Part shown: piece after piece, positions 26,361 to 34,609 of the stretch | Layout of the letters: each line of letters begins with the position of its first letter | How positions within the stretch are numbered: the first letter of the stretch is position 1 | The notes under the pieces: model-generated | The model's input: only the letters and a program-made list of their open reading frames with translations | What the model was told of the DNA's origin: nothing | The model's database searches: none | Made by a program: the position numbers and the translations under genes | Source: Truepera sp. | Lineage (GTDB): Bacteria; Deinococcota; Deinococci; Deinococcales; Trueperaceae | DNA length: 64,000 bases | Reading direction: 5' to 3' | NCBI GenBank assembly: GCA_032027045.1 | Contig: JAVSMU010000001.1 | Coordinates: 1,802,787-1,866,786 of the forward strand

Positions 26361-27814
26361 GTGAGCCCCGCGGTGGCCATCTCGACGGCGCGCTTGAGCG
26401 CCTCCAGCTTGTTCATGCACTCCTGCCACTCGGTGGCGGGGTCGGAGTCGGCGACCACGCCGGCGCCGGCCTGCAGGTGGACGCGGCCGTCCTTGACTAC
26501 CATCGTCCGCAGCGTGAGTGCCATGTCCATGGCGCCGTCCGCCGCCAGGTAACCGAACGCGCCGGCGTACGGTCCGCGCCGCAGGGTCTCCAGCTCGTCG
26601 ATGATCTCCATGGCGCGCACTTTGGGCGCGCCAGACGCCGTGCCCATCGGCAGTGTGGCGGAGAGCGCGTCTAGCGGCGTCCGCCCCTCGGCCAGCCTGC
26701 CCTCCACCTGCGAAACGATGTGCATGACGTGGCTGTAGCGCTCCACTCGCATCAGGTCGGTGACGCGTACGCTGCCCGGCACGCACACGCGGCCCAGGTC
26801 GTTGCGACCGAGGTCCACTAGCATGACGTGCTCCGCTCGTTCCTTCTCGTCGGCCAACAGCTCGGCGGCGAGCCTCTCGTCCTCCGCGGGGTCGGGATCG
26901 CGGCGCCTGGTGCCGGCGATGGGCAGGGTCTCGACCTTGGAACCGTCGGACCTCACGAGGCTCTCGGGGCTACTCGCCACCAGCGTCACTCCGCCGAGGT
27001 CCAGGTAGCCGAGGTACGGGCTCGGGTTGATGGTCCGCAGTGCCCGGTAGAGGGCGAAGGGGTGGGCGCCGAGTTCGGCGGAGAGCCGCAGGCTGGGCAC
27101 TACCTGGAAGACGTCGCCGGCATGGATGTACTCGACGGCGCGGGCCACGGAGGCCATGTAGCGCTCGCGGTCGACGCTCGCCTCGAACTCCGTAAGGCGC
27201 CCGGCGCGGTCGCCGGGAACGCCCGGCAAGGGTCCACGCAGTCGGTCGTAGGCAGCATCGACGAGGGCGCGGGCCCGCGCGGCGTCGGCGTCGTCGCCAA
27301 CGGCCGCGGGGGCGATGATGAAGAGCTTGCGCTTCAGGTGGTCGAACACGACCACCAGTTCGGGTTCCACGAAGAGCATGTCGGGCGCCTGGATCGTGTC
27401 CGGGTTGGCGTCGGGCAGCCGTTCGTACTGGCGCACCAGGTCGTAGCCGGCGTAACCCACGGCGCCGGCCCAGAAAACGGGGAGCCCCGGCGCGGGCTGC
27501 GTCTCGCGCACCACCTCGTCCCACAAGACCTTGAGTGGGTCGTCGGTCTCGACCGTGACGGCGCCCGCGGGTGTGGTGAGCGTGATGGTGGAGCCGCGCC
27601 CCTCGATACGCTTGCGTTGGCCAGTGCCGATGAAGGAATAGCGCGCCACCCGCTCGCCCTGCTCGACGCTCTCGAGGAGGAAGGACGGGTGGCCGGCGAT
27701 CTTCAGGTAGGCGGTGAGGGGCGTCTCGAGATCTGCGAGGACCTCGCGGTATATGGGTCTTATTGCCGGCGCCGCGGCGCCTGGGGCCACGGTGACGTGC
27801 GGACTTCGGTGCAT
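26357..27814 (-). CDS. trpE: Anthranilate synthase component I
   Basis: This enzyme makes anthranilate from chorismate, the committed step to tryptophan. The 485-residue protein has LLES at 46-49, the motif that binds feedback tryptophan, and the catalytic C-terminal domain with [21 protein letters not shown] in outline, [32 protein letters not shown] and [12 protein letters not shown] 27814 has GAGGAGA six bases away. It is preceded by a leader peptide and attenuator, so both enzyme activity and transcription should respond to tryptophan. Confidence 0.96.
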
Positions 27815-27855
27815 GGATCTCTCCTCGGAGAACTTGTTCGGGGTGCCCGGCGGGA

Positions 27856-27906
27856 CGCCGCGCCCTCGAGGCGCGGCGAACGTGAGTAGCGCGCCGTTAC
27901 GCGCGC
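27856..27906 (-). promoter_or_regulatory. trp attenuator: mutually exclusive hairpins after the leader peptide
   Basis: Three pairings are possible on the minus-strand RNA. GCGCGC (27901-27906) pairs with GCGCGC (27889-27894) around the leader stop codon. GGCGCG of the second arm can instead pair with CGCGCC of the third arm (27870-27878). The third arm also pairs perfectly over nine bases with CGCCGCGCC as read on the plus strand at 27856-27864, loop of five bases. This matches the 1:2, 2:3, 3:4 logic of trp attenuation. The last stem lacks a T run, so the final step may be non-classical termination. Confidence 0.65.
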
Positions 27907-27953
27907 CACCGCCATCGGCCTAGTGCCCCGGTCCAGCGGTGGAGGGAAACCAT
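27897..27953 (-). CDS. trpL: trp operon leader peptide, 18 residues with three Trp
   Basis: The open frame encodes MVSLHRWTGALGRWRWRA. Tryptophan codons are at positions 7, 14 and 16, in a window where Trp is otherwise rare. The ATG lies seven bases behind a TATACT -10 box, so the transcript is probably leaderless, and the stop falls in the loop of the first of three overlapping hairpins. It lies 82 bases before trpE. Ribosome stalling at the Trp codons when charged tRNA-Trp is scarce would favour the antiterminator. The peptide itself probably has no other function. Confidence 0.8.
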   Translation of the reverse strand: MVSLHRWTGALGRWRWRA

Positions 27954-27960
27954 GGGCGCG

Positions 27961-27988
27961 AGTATAGCCCGGTCCCAGGGGAAGTCAT
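27961..27988 (-). promoter_or_regulatory. Promoter of the trp operon
   Basis: On the minus strand ATGACT and TATACT are separated by 16 bases. The -10 ends seven bases before the trpL ATG. Confidence 0.6.
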
Positions 27989-28021
27989 AGTCCGTGCGCC
28001 GCCCGCCCGGGCGGCCCTTCG

Positions 28022-28819
28022 TTACTGCCGGCCCGGAGGTACGAATAGACCGATGGCGTTGAAGCCCGCATCGACGTACAAGGTTTCGCCCGTTACGCCG
28101 CCACCGAGCTGTTCGACTAGCAGCGAGAGACCGACGCCGCCCACCTCGTCGTGCGTGATGTTGCGGTGGAGCATCGACATCTGACCGGCCTGTTCGTAGA
28201 GTTCGGTGAAGCCCGTGATGGAGCGCGCCGCGATGGTCCGCAGGGCTCCGGCGCTGATGGCGTTCACGCGCACGCCCTTGGGACCCAGGTCGTAGGCGAG
28301 GTAACGCACGCTGGCCTCCAGGGCGGCCTTGGCCACGCCCATCATGTTGTAGTGGGGCACCACCCGCTCGGCCGCCAGGTAAGTGAGCGTCACAATGCTG
28401 CCGCCCTCGCGCATGAGCGGGGCGGCGCGCTTGGCCGAGGCAACGAGCGAATACGCGCTCACGTCCATGGCGGTCTGCCAAGCCTGCCGAGAAGTTTCGA
28501 CGAAGGGGTTCGAGAAGGTCTCGGCCGGCGCGAACGCCAGTGCGTGGACGAGGTAGTCGAGCTTGCCGAACTCGCCCTCGACCGCCTCGAAAAGAGCGTC
28601 CAGCGCAGCGTCATCACCCACGTCACACTCGATCAGGAACGGTTTTTCGAGATCCTCGGTGAGCTTCTCGAGCGTAGGCCGCAGGCGTTCGGCCTGGTAG
28701 CTGAAGGCCAGCCGGGCGCCGGCCTGCGCGAGGGGTTGCGCGATGGCCCAACCGAGCGAGCGTTGGTTGGCCACGCCCATGACTAGACCGGTCTTGCCGG
28801 TGAGGTCGATGCTGTACAT
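28022..28819 (-). CDS. fabI: Enoyl-[acyl-carrier-protein] reductase (NADH)
   Basis: This enzyme performs the last reduction of each fatty-acid elongation cycle. The 265-residue SDR-type protein has the FabI cofactor loop GVANQRSLGWAIAQ, the catalytic Tyr157 and Lys164 in HYNMMGVAKAALE, the additional FabI Tyr147, and the substrate-loop region AISAGALRTIAARSI. ATG 28819 has AAGGAG five bases away and a TAGAAT -10 box at 28863. The open frame continues 15 codons upstream without homology. The triclosan-sensitive architecture appears intact. Confidence 0.94.
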   Translation of the reverse strand: MYSIDLTGKTGLVMGVANQRSLGWAIAQPLAQAGARLAFSYQAERLRPTLEKLTEDLEKPFLIECDVGDDAALDALFEAVEGEFGKLDYLVHALAFAPAETFSNPFVETSRQAWQTAMDVSAYSLVASAKRAAPLMREGGSIVTLTYLAAERVVPHYNMMGVAKAALEASVRYLAYDLGPKGVRVNAISAGALRTIAARSITGFTELYEQAGQMSMLHRNITHDEVGGVGLSLLVEQLGGGVTGETLYVDAGFNAIGLFVPPGRQ

Positions 28820-28862
28820 GAAGGCTCCTTGGGTCCTGGCCGCGATGGGCATGGTTTCCGAC

Positions 28863-28868
28863 ATTCTA
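28863..28868 (-). promoter_or_regulatory. -10 box for fabI
   Basis: TAGAAT on the minus strand lies about 44 bases before ATG 28819, leaving a leader with a ribosome binding site. No clear -35 box. Confidence 0.4.
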
Positions 28869-28914
28869 CTGCGTCACCGGGTCGGCGCGTTCCGGCGCCC
28901 CCTGCCGCTTTCCC

Positions 28915-29964
28915 TTAGCCCTCTTCCATGAGCCGCTCGAAGCGCTCTCGGGCCTCGACGGCCCGGGCGCGCTCGCCGCGCGCCTCCCAGGTCTCGGCAA
29001 GCCCCTCCCAGGCGGTCTCGCTGTAGGGCTCGTGCTCCGTCATGAGCTGGTAGAGCATCGTGGCCTCCGTGAGGTCGGCTTCGTCTCTCGCCTTCTCGGC
29101 CGCCCCCTCGAGGAGGGAGAGGTGTGAGGCTTGCAGGCTGAGGCGTACGTTGTCCACCCAGTTGGAATCGAACCCCGTCAGGAAGTGCCCGGAGTAGACG
29201 CGAATCGCGTCCATGTACTCGCTCAGCCCGCCGCGCTCGCGCGCCTGACGCGCCAGCTTGCGGTAGATCTCGACGTCGTAATCGATCTGGAACTTGTCGT
29301 GCAGGTAGTAACGCCGGTTCGCGCTTTCGACCACGTCGCCGCCCATGACCTTGCGCAAGCGGTAGAGGGTGGTGTGGAAGCTGCTGGAGGCCTTCGACTC
29401 GGTCTTGCCCGGCCAGAGCGCCTCGGCGACTTCGAAGGTGGTGACGCCGGCGCGGTGCTCGAGCAGGTAGAAGAGCAGTTCGAGCGCCTTGAGCGAATCC
29501 CAATCGAGACGCTCCCCCTCGCGCATCACCCTGGGGTGCCCGAAGCCGTGCGCTGCCACCACGCCCGTGAGGGGATGCCGCAGCTCGGCCAGGCGCCGCA
29601 AGCGGACGCTGACGGCCTGGAGGAGCTCGTCTTTCTCGACGGGCTTCGTGAGGTAGTCGTCGGCGCCGAGGGTCATGCCCTTGCGCATGGAGGCGCGGTC
29701 CTCGAGGGCGGTGAGGAACAGGAAGGGTACCCCACGCAGCTCCGCGATCTCGTGCACCTGGGCGTAGAACTCGAAGCCGTCCATGGGCGGCATGGAGATG
29801 TCGGAAACGACCACGTCGGGCCGCAGGCCGTCACGGAGCTCGCTGAGCGCCTCCCGTGGATCGTCGAAAGTGATGACGCCGTAGCCGGCCCCCGTCAGGG
29901 TCAGTTCGCTGACTTTGAGCATCGACGGTTCGTCGTCGACAACCAACACCAAAGTTGCCGTCAC
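28915..29964 (-). CDS. Response regulator with receiver, winged-helix and BTAD domains
   Basis: This 349-residue transcription regulator has an N-terminal receiver domain (about 1-122) with Asp10, Asp11, phosphoacceptor Asp55 in SDISMPP and the Lys of YLTKPVE. A SARP-like winged helix follows (about 145-225; LKALELLFYLLEHR, SFHTTLYRLRKVMG) and then a BTAD/TPR-like helical domain (about 230-345). BTAD regulators normally sense or transmit through protein contacts. No histidine kinase gene adjoins, so it is an orphan. It starts with GTG six bases after a TAGACT -10 box. Confidence 0.87.
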   Translation of the reverse strand: MTATLVLVVDDEPSMLKVSELTLTGAGYGVITFDDPREALSELRDGLRPDVVVSDISMPPMDGFEFYAQVHEIAELRGVPFLFLTALEDRASMRKGMTLGADDYLTKPVEKDELLQAVSVRLRRLAELRHPLTGVVAAHGFGHPRVMREGERLDWDSLKALELLFYLLEHRAGVTTFEVAEALWPGKTESKASSSFHTTLYRLRKVMGGDVVESANRRYYLHDKFQIDYDVEIYRKLARQARERGGLSEYMDAIRVYSGHFLTGFDSNWVDNVRLSLQASHLSLLEGAAEKARDEADLTEATMLYQLMTEHEPYSETAWEGLAETWEARGERARAVEARERFERLMEEG

Positions 29965-29970
29965 GTGAGA

Positions 29971-29976
29971 AGTCTA
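29971..29976 (-). promoter_or_regulatory. -10 box of leaderless type for the BTAD response regulator
   Basis: TAGACT on the minus strand ends six bases before GTG 29964. Confidence 0.55.
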
Positions 29977-30069
29977 CCAACGCGGGCCAGAGCGGTTTTA
30001 TGAAGAACTTGACGCCGGGGGGCGGTTCGGCGCTGCCGCCTGCGTCCCACACGGCCTTCCACCGGCCGC

Positions 30070-30261
30070 TCAACCATGTGGCGCGCTGCGGGTCTCGTAA
30101 TGGACGAGCGCGCTGAACTCCACGCCATCGCCGTAAGTAGCCGTGGCGAACTTGATGTCCTTGATGACGTCATCTCTATCCAGGCCCTCGATGAACTCGT
30201 TGAGGCGCCGCTCGAAGTGCTCGACGCTGTTCGAGGTAACCAGCTTGAACTTCGGGTCCAC
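30070..30261 (-). CDS. Small conserved protein, possibly Cse60-like
   Basis: The 63-residue product begins VDPKFKLVTSNSVEHFERRL and ends with a strand FSALVHYET. The pattern of an N-terminal helix with ERRLNEFI, a DVIKDIKFA strand and a final FSALVxYE strand resembles the Cse60/DUF2758 family of small cytosolic proteins of unknown function. The longer open frame starts 12 codons upstream, but GTG 30261 has GGAGGA about eight bases away. The family assignment is tentative; the gene itself is well supported by the ribosome binding site. Confidence 0.5.
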   Translation of the reverse strand: MDPKFKLVTSNSVEHFERRLNEFIEGLDRDDVIKDIKFATATYGDGVEFSALVHYETRSAPHG

Positions 30262-30340
30262 GATCTTTGTCCTCCGCTCCGGCGTTCGCGCCGTCACTCA
30301 CGGCCGGCCGACCAAATGATAACCGCGGCGTCTGGACTGC

Positions 30341-30346
30341 TAGCCT
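30341..30346 (+). promoter_or_regulatory. -10 box of leaderless type for the CDP-alcohol transferase operon
   Basis: TAGCCT ends six bases before ATG 30353. Confidence 0.5.
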
Positions 30347-30352
30347 TACATC

Positions 30353-31165
30353 ATGCCGCCCGCCGACAAACCGCGGCCCCGTAGCGAGTTGGTCATGTTC
30401 CTGGTTCGCCCGGCCGCCAATGCGGTGGTGCGGGTTCTGGCGCGAACGGGCGTCGAGCCATGGCAGGTGGTGGCCGGTCACACGGTGATCGGCTTCGTGG
30501 CGGCGTACTTGGTGGCGACGTACTCACATTCCGCGTGGGTCTGGGCGGCGGTCCTGCTGCAGGTGAAGACCGTGCTCGACAACGCCGACGGCGGCCTGGC
30601 CCGCGCCACGGGCCGCGTTACCGAGTTCGGCCGCTACTTCGACACCGTTTGCGACCTGCTCGTCAACGTCGCCCTGTTCGCGGCCCTGACCCGGCACGGC
30701 CCCGCCGCGGGCGCCTGGGTGGCCTTCGTCATCGTGACGCTGGCGCTCACGGCCGACTTCAACGCCGAGCGCCTGTACAAGGAAGCGCGCGGGGTGAAGC
30801 CCTCCGAACCCGGCCCACCGGGCGCCTGGGCATGGAGCCTCGCCCTCGTGCGCGGCTTCTACCAGGCCGTCCTCTCCCCACAGGACCGCGCCTACCGCGC
30901 CCTGGACGCCTGGCTCTTCAGAACGGCGGCCGGCAAGCGGTGGACCGAGGCGGACTCCGGCGAGCGGCAGCGCTGGGCCGACCTCTTCTCCACCGGGGCA
31001 CTCGTCAACCTCGGGCTGAGCACGCAGTACCTGGCGCTGGGCATAGTGCTCGCACTGGGCATGCCGTACGCTTACGTCATGATCTGTTGGGCGCAACTCG
31101 CGTACGTGACGACCGTGCAGGCCGTGCGGGTGCTGCGGTACCGCGCGCGTGCAGCCACGGCATGA
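30353..31165 (+). CDS. CDP-alcohol phosphatidyltransferase family protein
   Basis: Members of this membrane family transfer a phosphoalcohol from a CDP-linked donor in phospholipid synthesis. The 270-residue protein contains the complete active-site motif D-x2-D-G-x2-A-R-x8-G-x3-D-x3-D from Asp76 to Asp101 (DNADGGLARATG, then FGRYFDTVCD). About six hydrophobic segments are visible. The acceptor alcohol cannot be told; the adjacent SDR, whose start overlaps its stop (ATGA), may act in the same pathway. Confidence 0.85.
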   Translation: MPPADKPRPRSELVMFLVRPAANAVVRVLARTGVEPWQVVAGHTVIGFVAAYLVATYSHSAWVWAAVLLQVKTVLDNADGGLARATGRVTEFGRYFDTVCDLLVNVALFAALTRHGPAAGAWVAFVIVTLALTADFNAERLYKEARGVKPSEPGPPGAWAWSLALVRGFYQAVLSPQDRAYRALDAWLFRTAAGKRWTEADSGERQRWADLFSTGALVNLGLSTQYLALGIVLALGMPYAYVMICWAQLAYVTTVQAVRVLRYRARAATA

Positions 31166-31908
31166 GCGCCGCATCACCCGGCCCCGCGGGCGGCCGTCCC
31201 GCGGCGCTAGTGACCGGTTCGGCCAAAGGCATCGGTAAGGCCATCCTCCTGGCCCTGGCGGCCGACGGCTACGACGTGATGGTCCATTACCGCCGCAGCC
31301 AGGCCGAAGCCGAGGCCGTGGTGGCGGCGGCCACGGCGCATGGCGCTCACGCCGTCGCCGTGGCCGCCGACGTGACGCTCGAGGCCGAGGCCCGCGACCT
31401 GGTCGACGCCGCCTACTCCCTCTTCGGGCGCTTAGACGTGCTCGTCAACAACGTCGGCAACTACCACCACGGCCCCTTGGCCGACCTCTCCAGCGAGGTC
31501 TGGCACGAGATGCTCGCCAGCAACCTCTACTCGACTTTCTACACTTGCCAGCGGGCCGTGCCCTACCTGAGGCTGGCGCCTAACGGCGGCCGCATCGTGA
31601 ACATCGGTTACGCGGGCGCCGAGCAGTTGCGGGCAAGGCCTAAGATCGCCGCTTACGGCATCGCCAAGACGGGCGTCATCCTCTACTCGAAGGCGTTGGC
31701 GCTTTCCGAGGCGGCCAGCGGCCTGACCGTCAACGTCGTCAGCCCGGGCGTCGCCGCCAACAGCGTCACGCAGCCGCTCAAGGAGCTGCCCATGGGCCGC
31801 GTTGCCCGCCTGGACGAGATCGTGGCGGCGGTGAAGTACTTCCTGAGCCCCGCGGCCGATTACGTGACCGGCGTCACGCTCGAGGTCGCGGGCGGTTGGA
31901 ACGTCTGA
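31162..31908 (+). CDS. Short-chain dehydrogenase/reductase with atypical catalytic Ser site
   Basis: This 248-residue NAD(P)-dependent oxidoreductase has the cofactor motif TGSAKGIG, an HYRRS segment that suggests NADPH, VNNVGNY in place of NNAG, and Tyr/Lys in AYGIAKTG. The usual catalytic Ser (IxNIS) is replaced in IVNIGYAG. The start overlaps the CDP-alcohol transferase stop and polA follows after one base, so all three are co-transcribed. FabG-like activity is the default guess, but the Ser change and the lipid-gene neighbour leave the substrate open. A longer open frame upstream is an antifunctional overlap with the transferase and is discarded. Confidence 0.83.
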   Translation: MSAASPGPAGGRPAALVTGSAKGIGKAILLALAADGYDVMVHYRRSQAEAEAVVAAATAHGAHAVAVAADVTLEAEARDLVDAAYSLFGRLDVLVNNVGNYHHGPLADLSSEVWHEMLASNLYSTFYTCQRAVPYLRLAPNGGRIVNIGYAGAEQLRARPKIAAYGIAKTGVILYSKALALSEAASGLTVNVVSPGVAANSVTQPLKELPMGRVARLDEIVAAVKYFLSPAADYVTGVTLEVAGGWNV

Positions 31909-31909
31909 C

Positions 31910-34567
31910 GTGCCCAAGCCGCGGCAGAGCAACCAGCAACCGTCGCTCTTCGCGGGCGACGGGCCCGGCGGCACCGGCGGCGTGGATGAGGCGCCGGCTG
32001 ACCGCCGGCTGGTGCTCGTGGACGGTCACGGCCTGGCGTACCGGGCGTACTTCGCCATCAGGCAGCTCTCGACCTCCACAGGCGTGCCCACCAATGCCGT
32101 CTACGGCTTCATCCGCTCGCTTCTCGAGCTGCTGAGGGGCTTGGGGCCGCAAGACAGCCTGGTGATCGCGTTCGACGCGCCCGCCAGGACGTTCCGCAAG
32201 GAGAAGTTCGAGGATTACAAGGCGCATAGGGCGCCGACACCCGATGACCTGCCCATGCAGTTGAACACGATCAGGGCGCTGGTCGACCTGTTGGGGGTGC
32301 AGCGGGTAGAGGTGCCCGGGCTGGAGGCCGACGACCTGATCGGCTCCATGGCCCACCGCGCGGCCAGCGAGGGCTGGCTCGTGGACATCGTCACGAGCGA
32401 CCGCGACGCCCTCCAACTGGTCACCGAACGCGTGAACGTCGTAAGCCCCGACGGCAAGCGGCGCATGGACCCGGCGGCCGTCGAGGAGAAGTACGGCGTG
32501 ACGCCGTCGCAGTGGGTCGATTACCGCGCGCTCACCGGCGACGCCTCCGACAACATCCCGGGCGTCAAGGGCATCGGTCCCGTGGCCGCTCGAACGCTCC
32601 TGGGGCGCTTCGGCGGTATCGACGCCATCCTCGACGAGCTCGACGAGCTTCCGAGCCCCTCACAGGCGACCGCCATCCGCCAGTCCATGGCGGACCTCGA
32701 GCTCTCGCGGACGCTGTCGCGCATCGTCACCGACGCGCCCGTCGACGTCACCCCGGTACCTGCCGCCGAGCGCGTGGTCAAGGAGGAGGCGCTCACCGCC
32801 GCCCTTCGTGAGCTGGAGTTCGGGAGCCTGCTGCACGAACTCGGGCTCACGGAACGGACCACCTACCGGCGCGCCGCCTGGGAGGAGGTGCAGCGCGCGG
32901 TGGCGGACGGCAGCACTCGGGGGAGCGCAAGCACTCTGTTTGACGGCATCACTTGGTCGTACGGCTTCCGCTTGAGCGACGAGCGCCCCACCGCCGCCAC
33001 GGTGATCGAGCTGGCGCTGGCGGCCGTCGAAGGCTCGGGCGAGGCGCGGCGGCTGGTTGCCGAAGCACCAAACGCAGGTGCCGGCGTCGGCCTGGCCACG
33101 TGGGTGCGTGGCAGGGTGAACGCGCCCGATGCCAAGGCCCTGGTGGTGGCGGCACGCGTGGCGGGCGCAGGCGACGCCGTGCCCGGCGACGATCCACTCC
33201 TCATGGCCTACCTGCTCGACTCGGTGGGGGCCAGCGCAGAGACGCTCGCGCGGCGCCTGGGCGCGGGCGAATGGGGCAACACCGCGGGCGAGCATGCGGT
33301 GGTCGGCGCCGAGCTGTTGCGGATGATGGGCGGCAGACTGCAGGGGAACCAGCGCTCGGTTTACGAGCGCATCGAGCGTCCGCTCCAGGCCGTACTGGTC
33401 GACATGGAGGTGGCAGGCATACAGCTCGACACCGACCTCTTGGCCCGTCTGTCGCGCGAGGCCGCTGACGACCTGGCGGCCCTCGAGGGCCGGCTTCGGG
33501 AGATAGCCGGCACGCCCGACTTCAACGTCGCGTCGCGCGACCAGGTGGCGTGGCTGCTGTTCGAGAAGCTCGGCCTGAGGGCGGGCCAGCGAACGGCCAC
33601 GGGCAAGAGGAGCACGTCGGTCAGCGCTATAGAGCCGCTGCGCGGCGAGCACGAGGCGGTGGACCTCGTTCTGGAACACCGCGAGATCGCGAAGCTGAAG
33701 GGCACCTACCTAGACCCCCTTCCCGCCCTCGCGGACCCCAAAGGGCGCGTGCACACGACGTTCGAGCAGGCGGTGGTGGCCACCGGCCGGCTCTCGAGCG
33801 TGAACCCGAACCTCCAGAACGTGCCCGTGCGCACGGCGCGCGGCCGCGAGGTGCGCCGCGCGTTCGTGGCCGGGCCGGGCCGGCTGTTGCTCGTCGCCGA
33901 CTACTCCCAGATCGAGTTGCGCATGCTGGCGCACATAGCCGACGAGCCGGCGCTGAAGGCGGCGTTCTTGGCCGGCGAGGACATCCACCGCAGCACGGCC
34001 GCAGGCGTCTACGGCGTCGAGCCCGACGCCGTCAACTCCGACATGCGGCGCGTGGCCAAGGTCATCAACTTCGGTGTCTTGTACGGCATGTCGGCCCAGC
34101 GGCTCAGCCGTGAGCTGGAGATCTCGTTCGAGCGCGCCGACACCTTCATCGGCACCTACTTCAAGCGCTACCCGCGGGTCAGGGCCTACATAGACGACAC
34201 GCTCGAGGCCGCCCGCCAGTCGGGCTACGTGGAGACCATCATGGGCAGGCGCCGCGCCGTGCCCGACCTCATAAGCCCGAACAGAAGCGTGCGCGAGGCG
34301 GCCGAGCGCATGGCTTACAACATGCCCATCCAGGGCAGCGCCGCCGACGTCATGAAGCTCGCCATGCTCGAACTGGCCCCGGCCTTGGCCGAACTTGGGG
34401 GCCGGTTGCTGCTACAGGTCCACGACGAGATCGTCGCCGAGGTGCCCGAAGAGCGGGCGGCCGAGGCGGGGCCGTTGGTGAAGGACATCATGGCCACCGT
34501 GGTCGAACTGACGGTGCCCCTCGAGGCGGCCGTAGGACTGGGCCACAACTGGTTGGACGCCAAGTAG
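31910..34567 (+). CDS. polA: DNA polymerase I
   Basis: This polymerase fills gaps and removes primers in replication and repair. The 885-residue protein has a 5'-3' exonuclease domain (about 20-310; LVDGHGLAYRAYFAI, EADDLIG, GDASDNIPGVKGIG), a middle domain (about 330-470) in which the proofreading acidic residues are not recognisable, as in Taq polymerase, and a full polymerase domain with DYSQIELRM (Asp664), the O helix RRVAKVINFGVLYG and VHDE (Asp839). It begins with GTG one base after the SDR stop. Like Taq, it is probably non-proofreading. Confidence 0.96.
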   Translation: MPKPRQSNQQPSLFAGDGPGGTGGVDEAPADRRLVLVDGHGLAYRAYFAIRQLSTSTGVPTNAVYGFIRSLLELLRGLGPQDSLVIAFDAPARTFRKEKFEDYKAHRAPTPDDLPMQLNTIRALVDLLGVQRVEVPGLEADDLIGSMAHRAASEGWLVDIVTSDRDALQLVTERVNVVSPDGKRRMDPAAVEEKYGVTPSQWVDYRALTGDASDNIPGVKGIGPVAARTLLGRFGGIDAILDELDELPSPSQATAIRQSMADLELSRTLSRIVTDAPVDVTPVPAAERVVKEEALTAALRELEFGSLLHELGLTERTTYRRAAWEEVQRAVADGSTRGSASTLFDGITWSYGFRLSDERPTAATVIELALAAVEGSGEARRLVAEAPNAGAGVGLATWVRGRVNAPDAKALVVAARVAGAGDAVPGDDPLLMAYLLDSVGASAETLARRLGAGEWGNTAGEHAVVGAELLRMMGGRLQGNQRSVYERIERPLQAVLVDMEVAGIQLDTDLLARLSREAADDLAALEGRLREIAGTPDFNVASRDQVAWLLFEKLGLRAGQRTATGKRSTSVSAIEPLRGEHEAVDLVLEHREIAKLKGTYLDPLPALADPKGRVHTTFEQAVVATGRLSSVNPNLQNVPVRTARGREVRRAFVAGPGRLLLVADYSQIELRMLAHIADEPALKAAFLAGEDIHRSTAAGVYGVEPDAVNSDMRRVAKVINFGVLYGMSAQRLSRELEISFERADTFIGTYFKRYPRVRAYIDDTLEAARQSGYVETIMGRRRAVPDLISPNRSVREAAERMAYNMPIQGSAADVMKLAMLELAPALAELGGRLLLQVHDEIVAEVPEERAAEAGPLVKDIMATVVELTVPLEAAVGLGHNWLDAK

Positions 34568-34596
34568 CCGACCAAGGCGGTCGCGCCTCCGCCGGT

Positions 34597-34602
34597 TATC
34601 AT
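34597..34602 (+). promoter_or_regulatory. -10 box of leaderless type for glmM
   Basis: TATCAT ends seven bases before ATG 34610. Confidence 0.55.
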
Positions 34603-34609
34603 TGGCCGC

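Noticed and set aside
27815..27855. CTCC-GA-GGAG mini-hairpin over the trpE ribosome binding site as a separate regulator
   Set aside because: A four-pair stem with a two-base loop cannot close stably; the larger attenuator stems are the better explanation.
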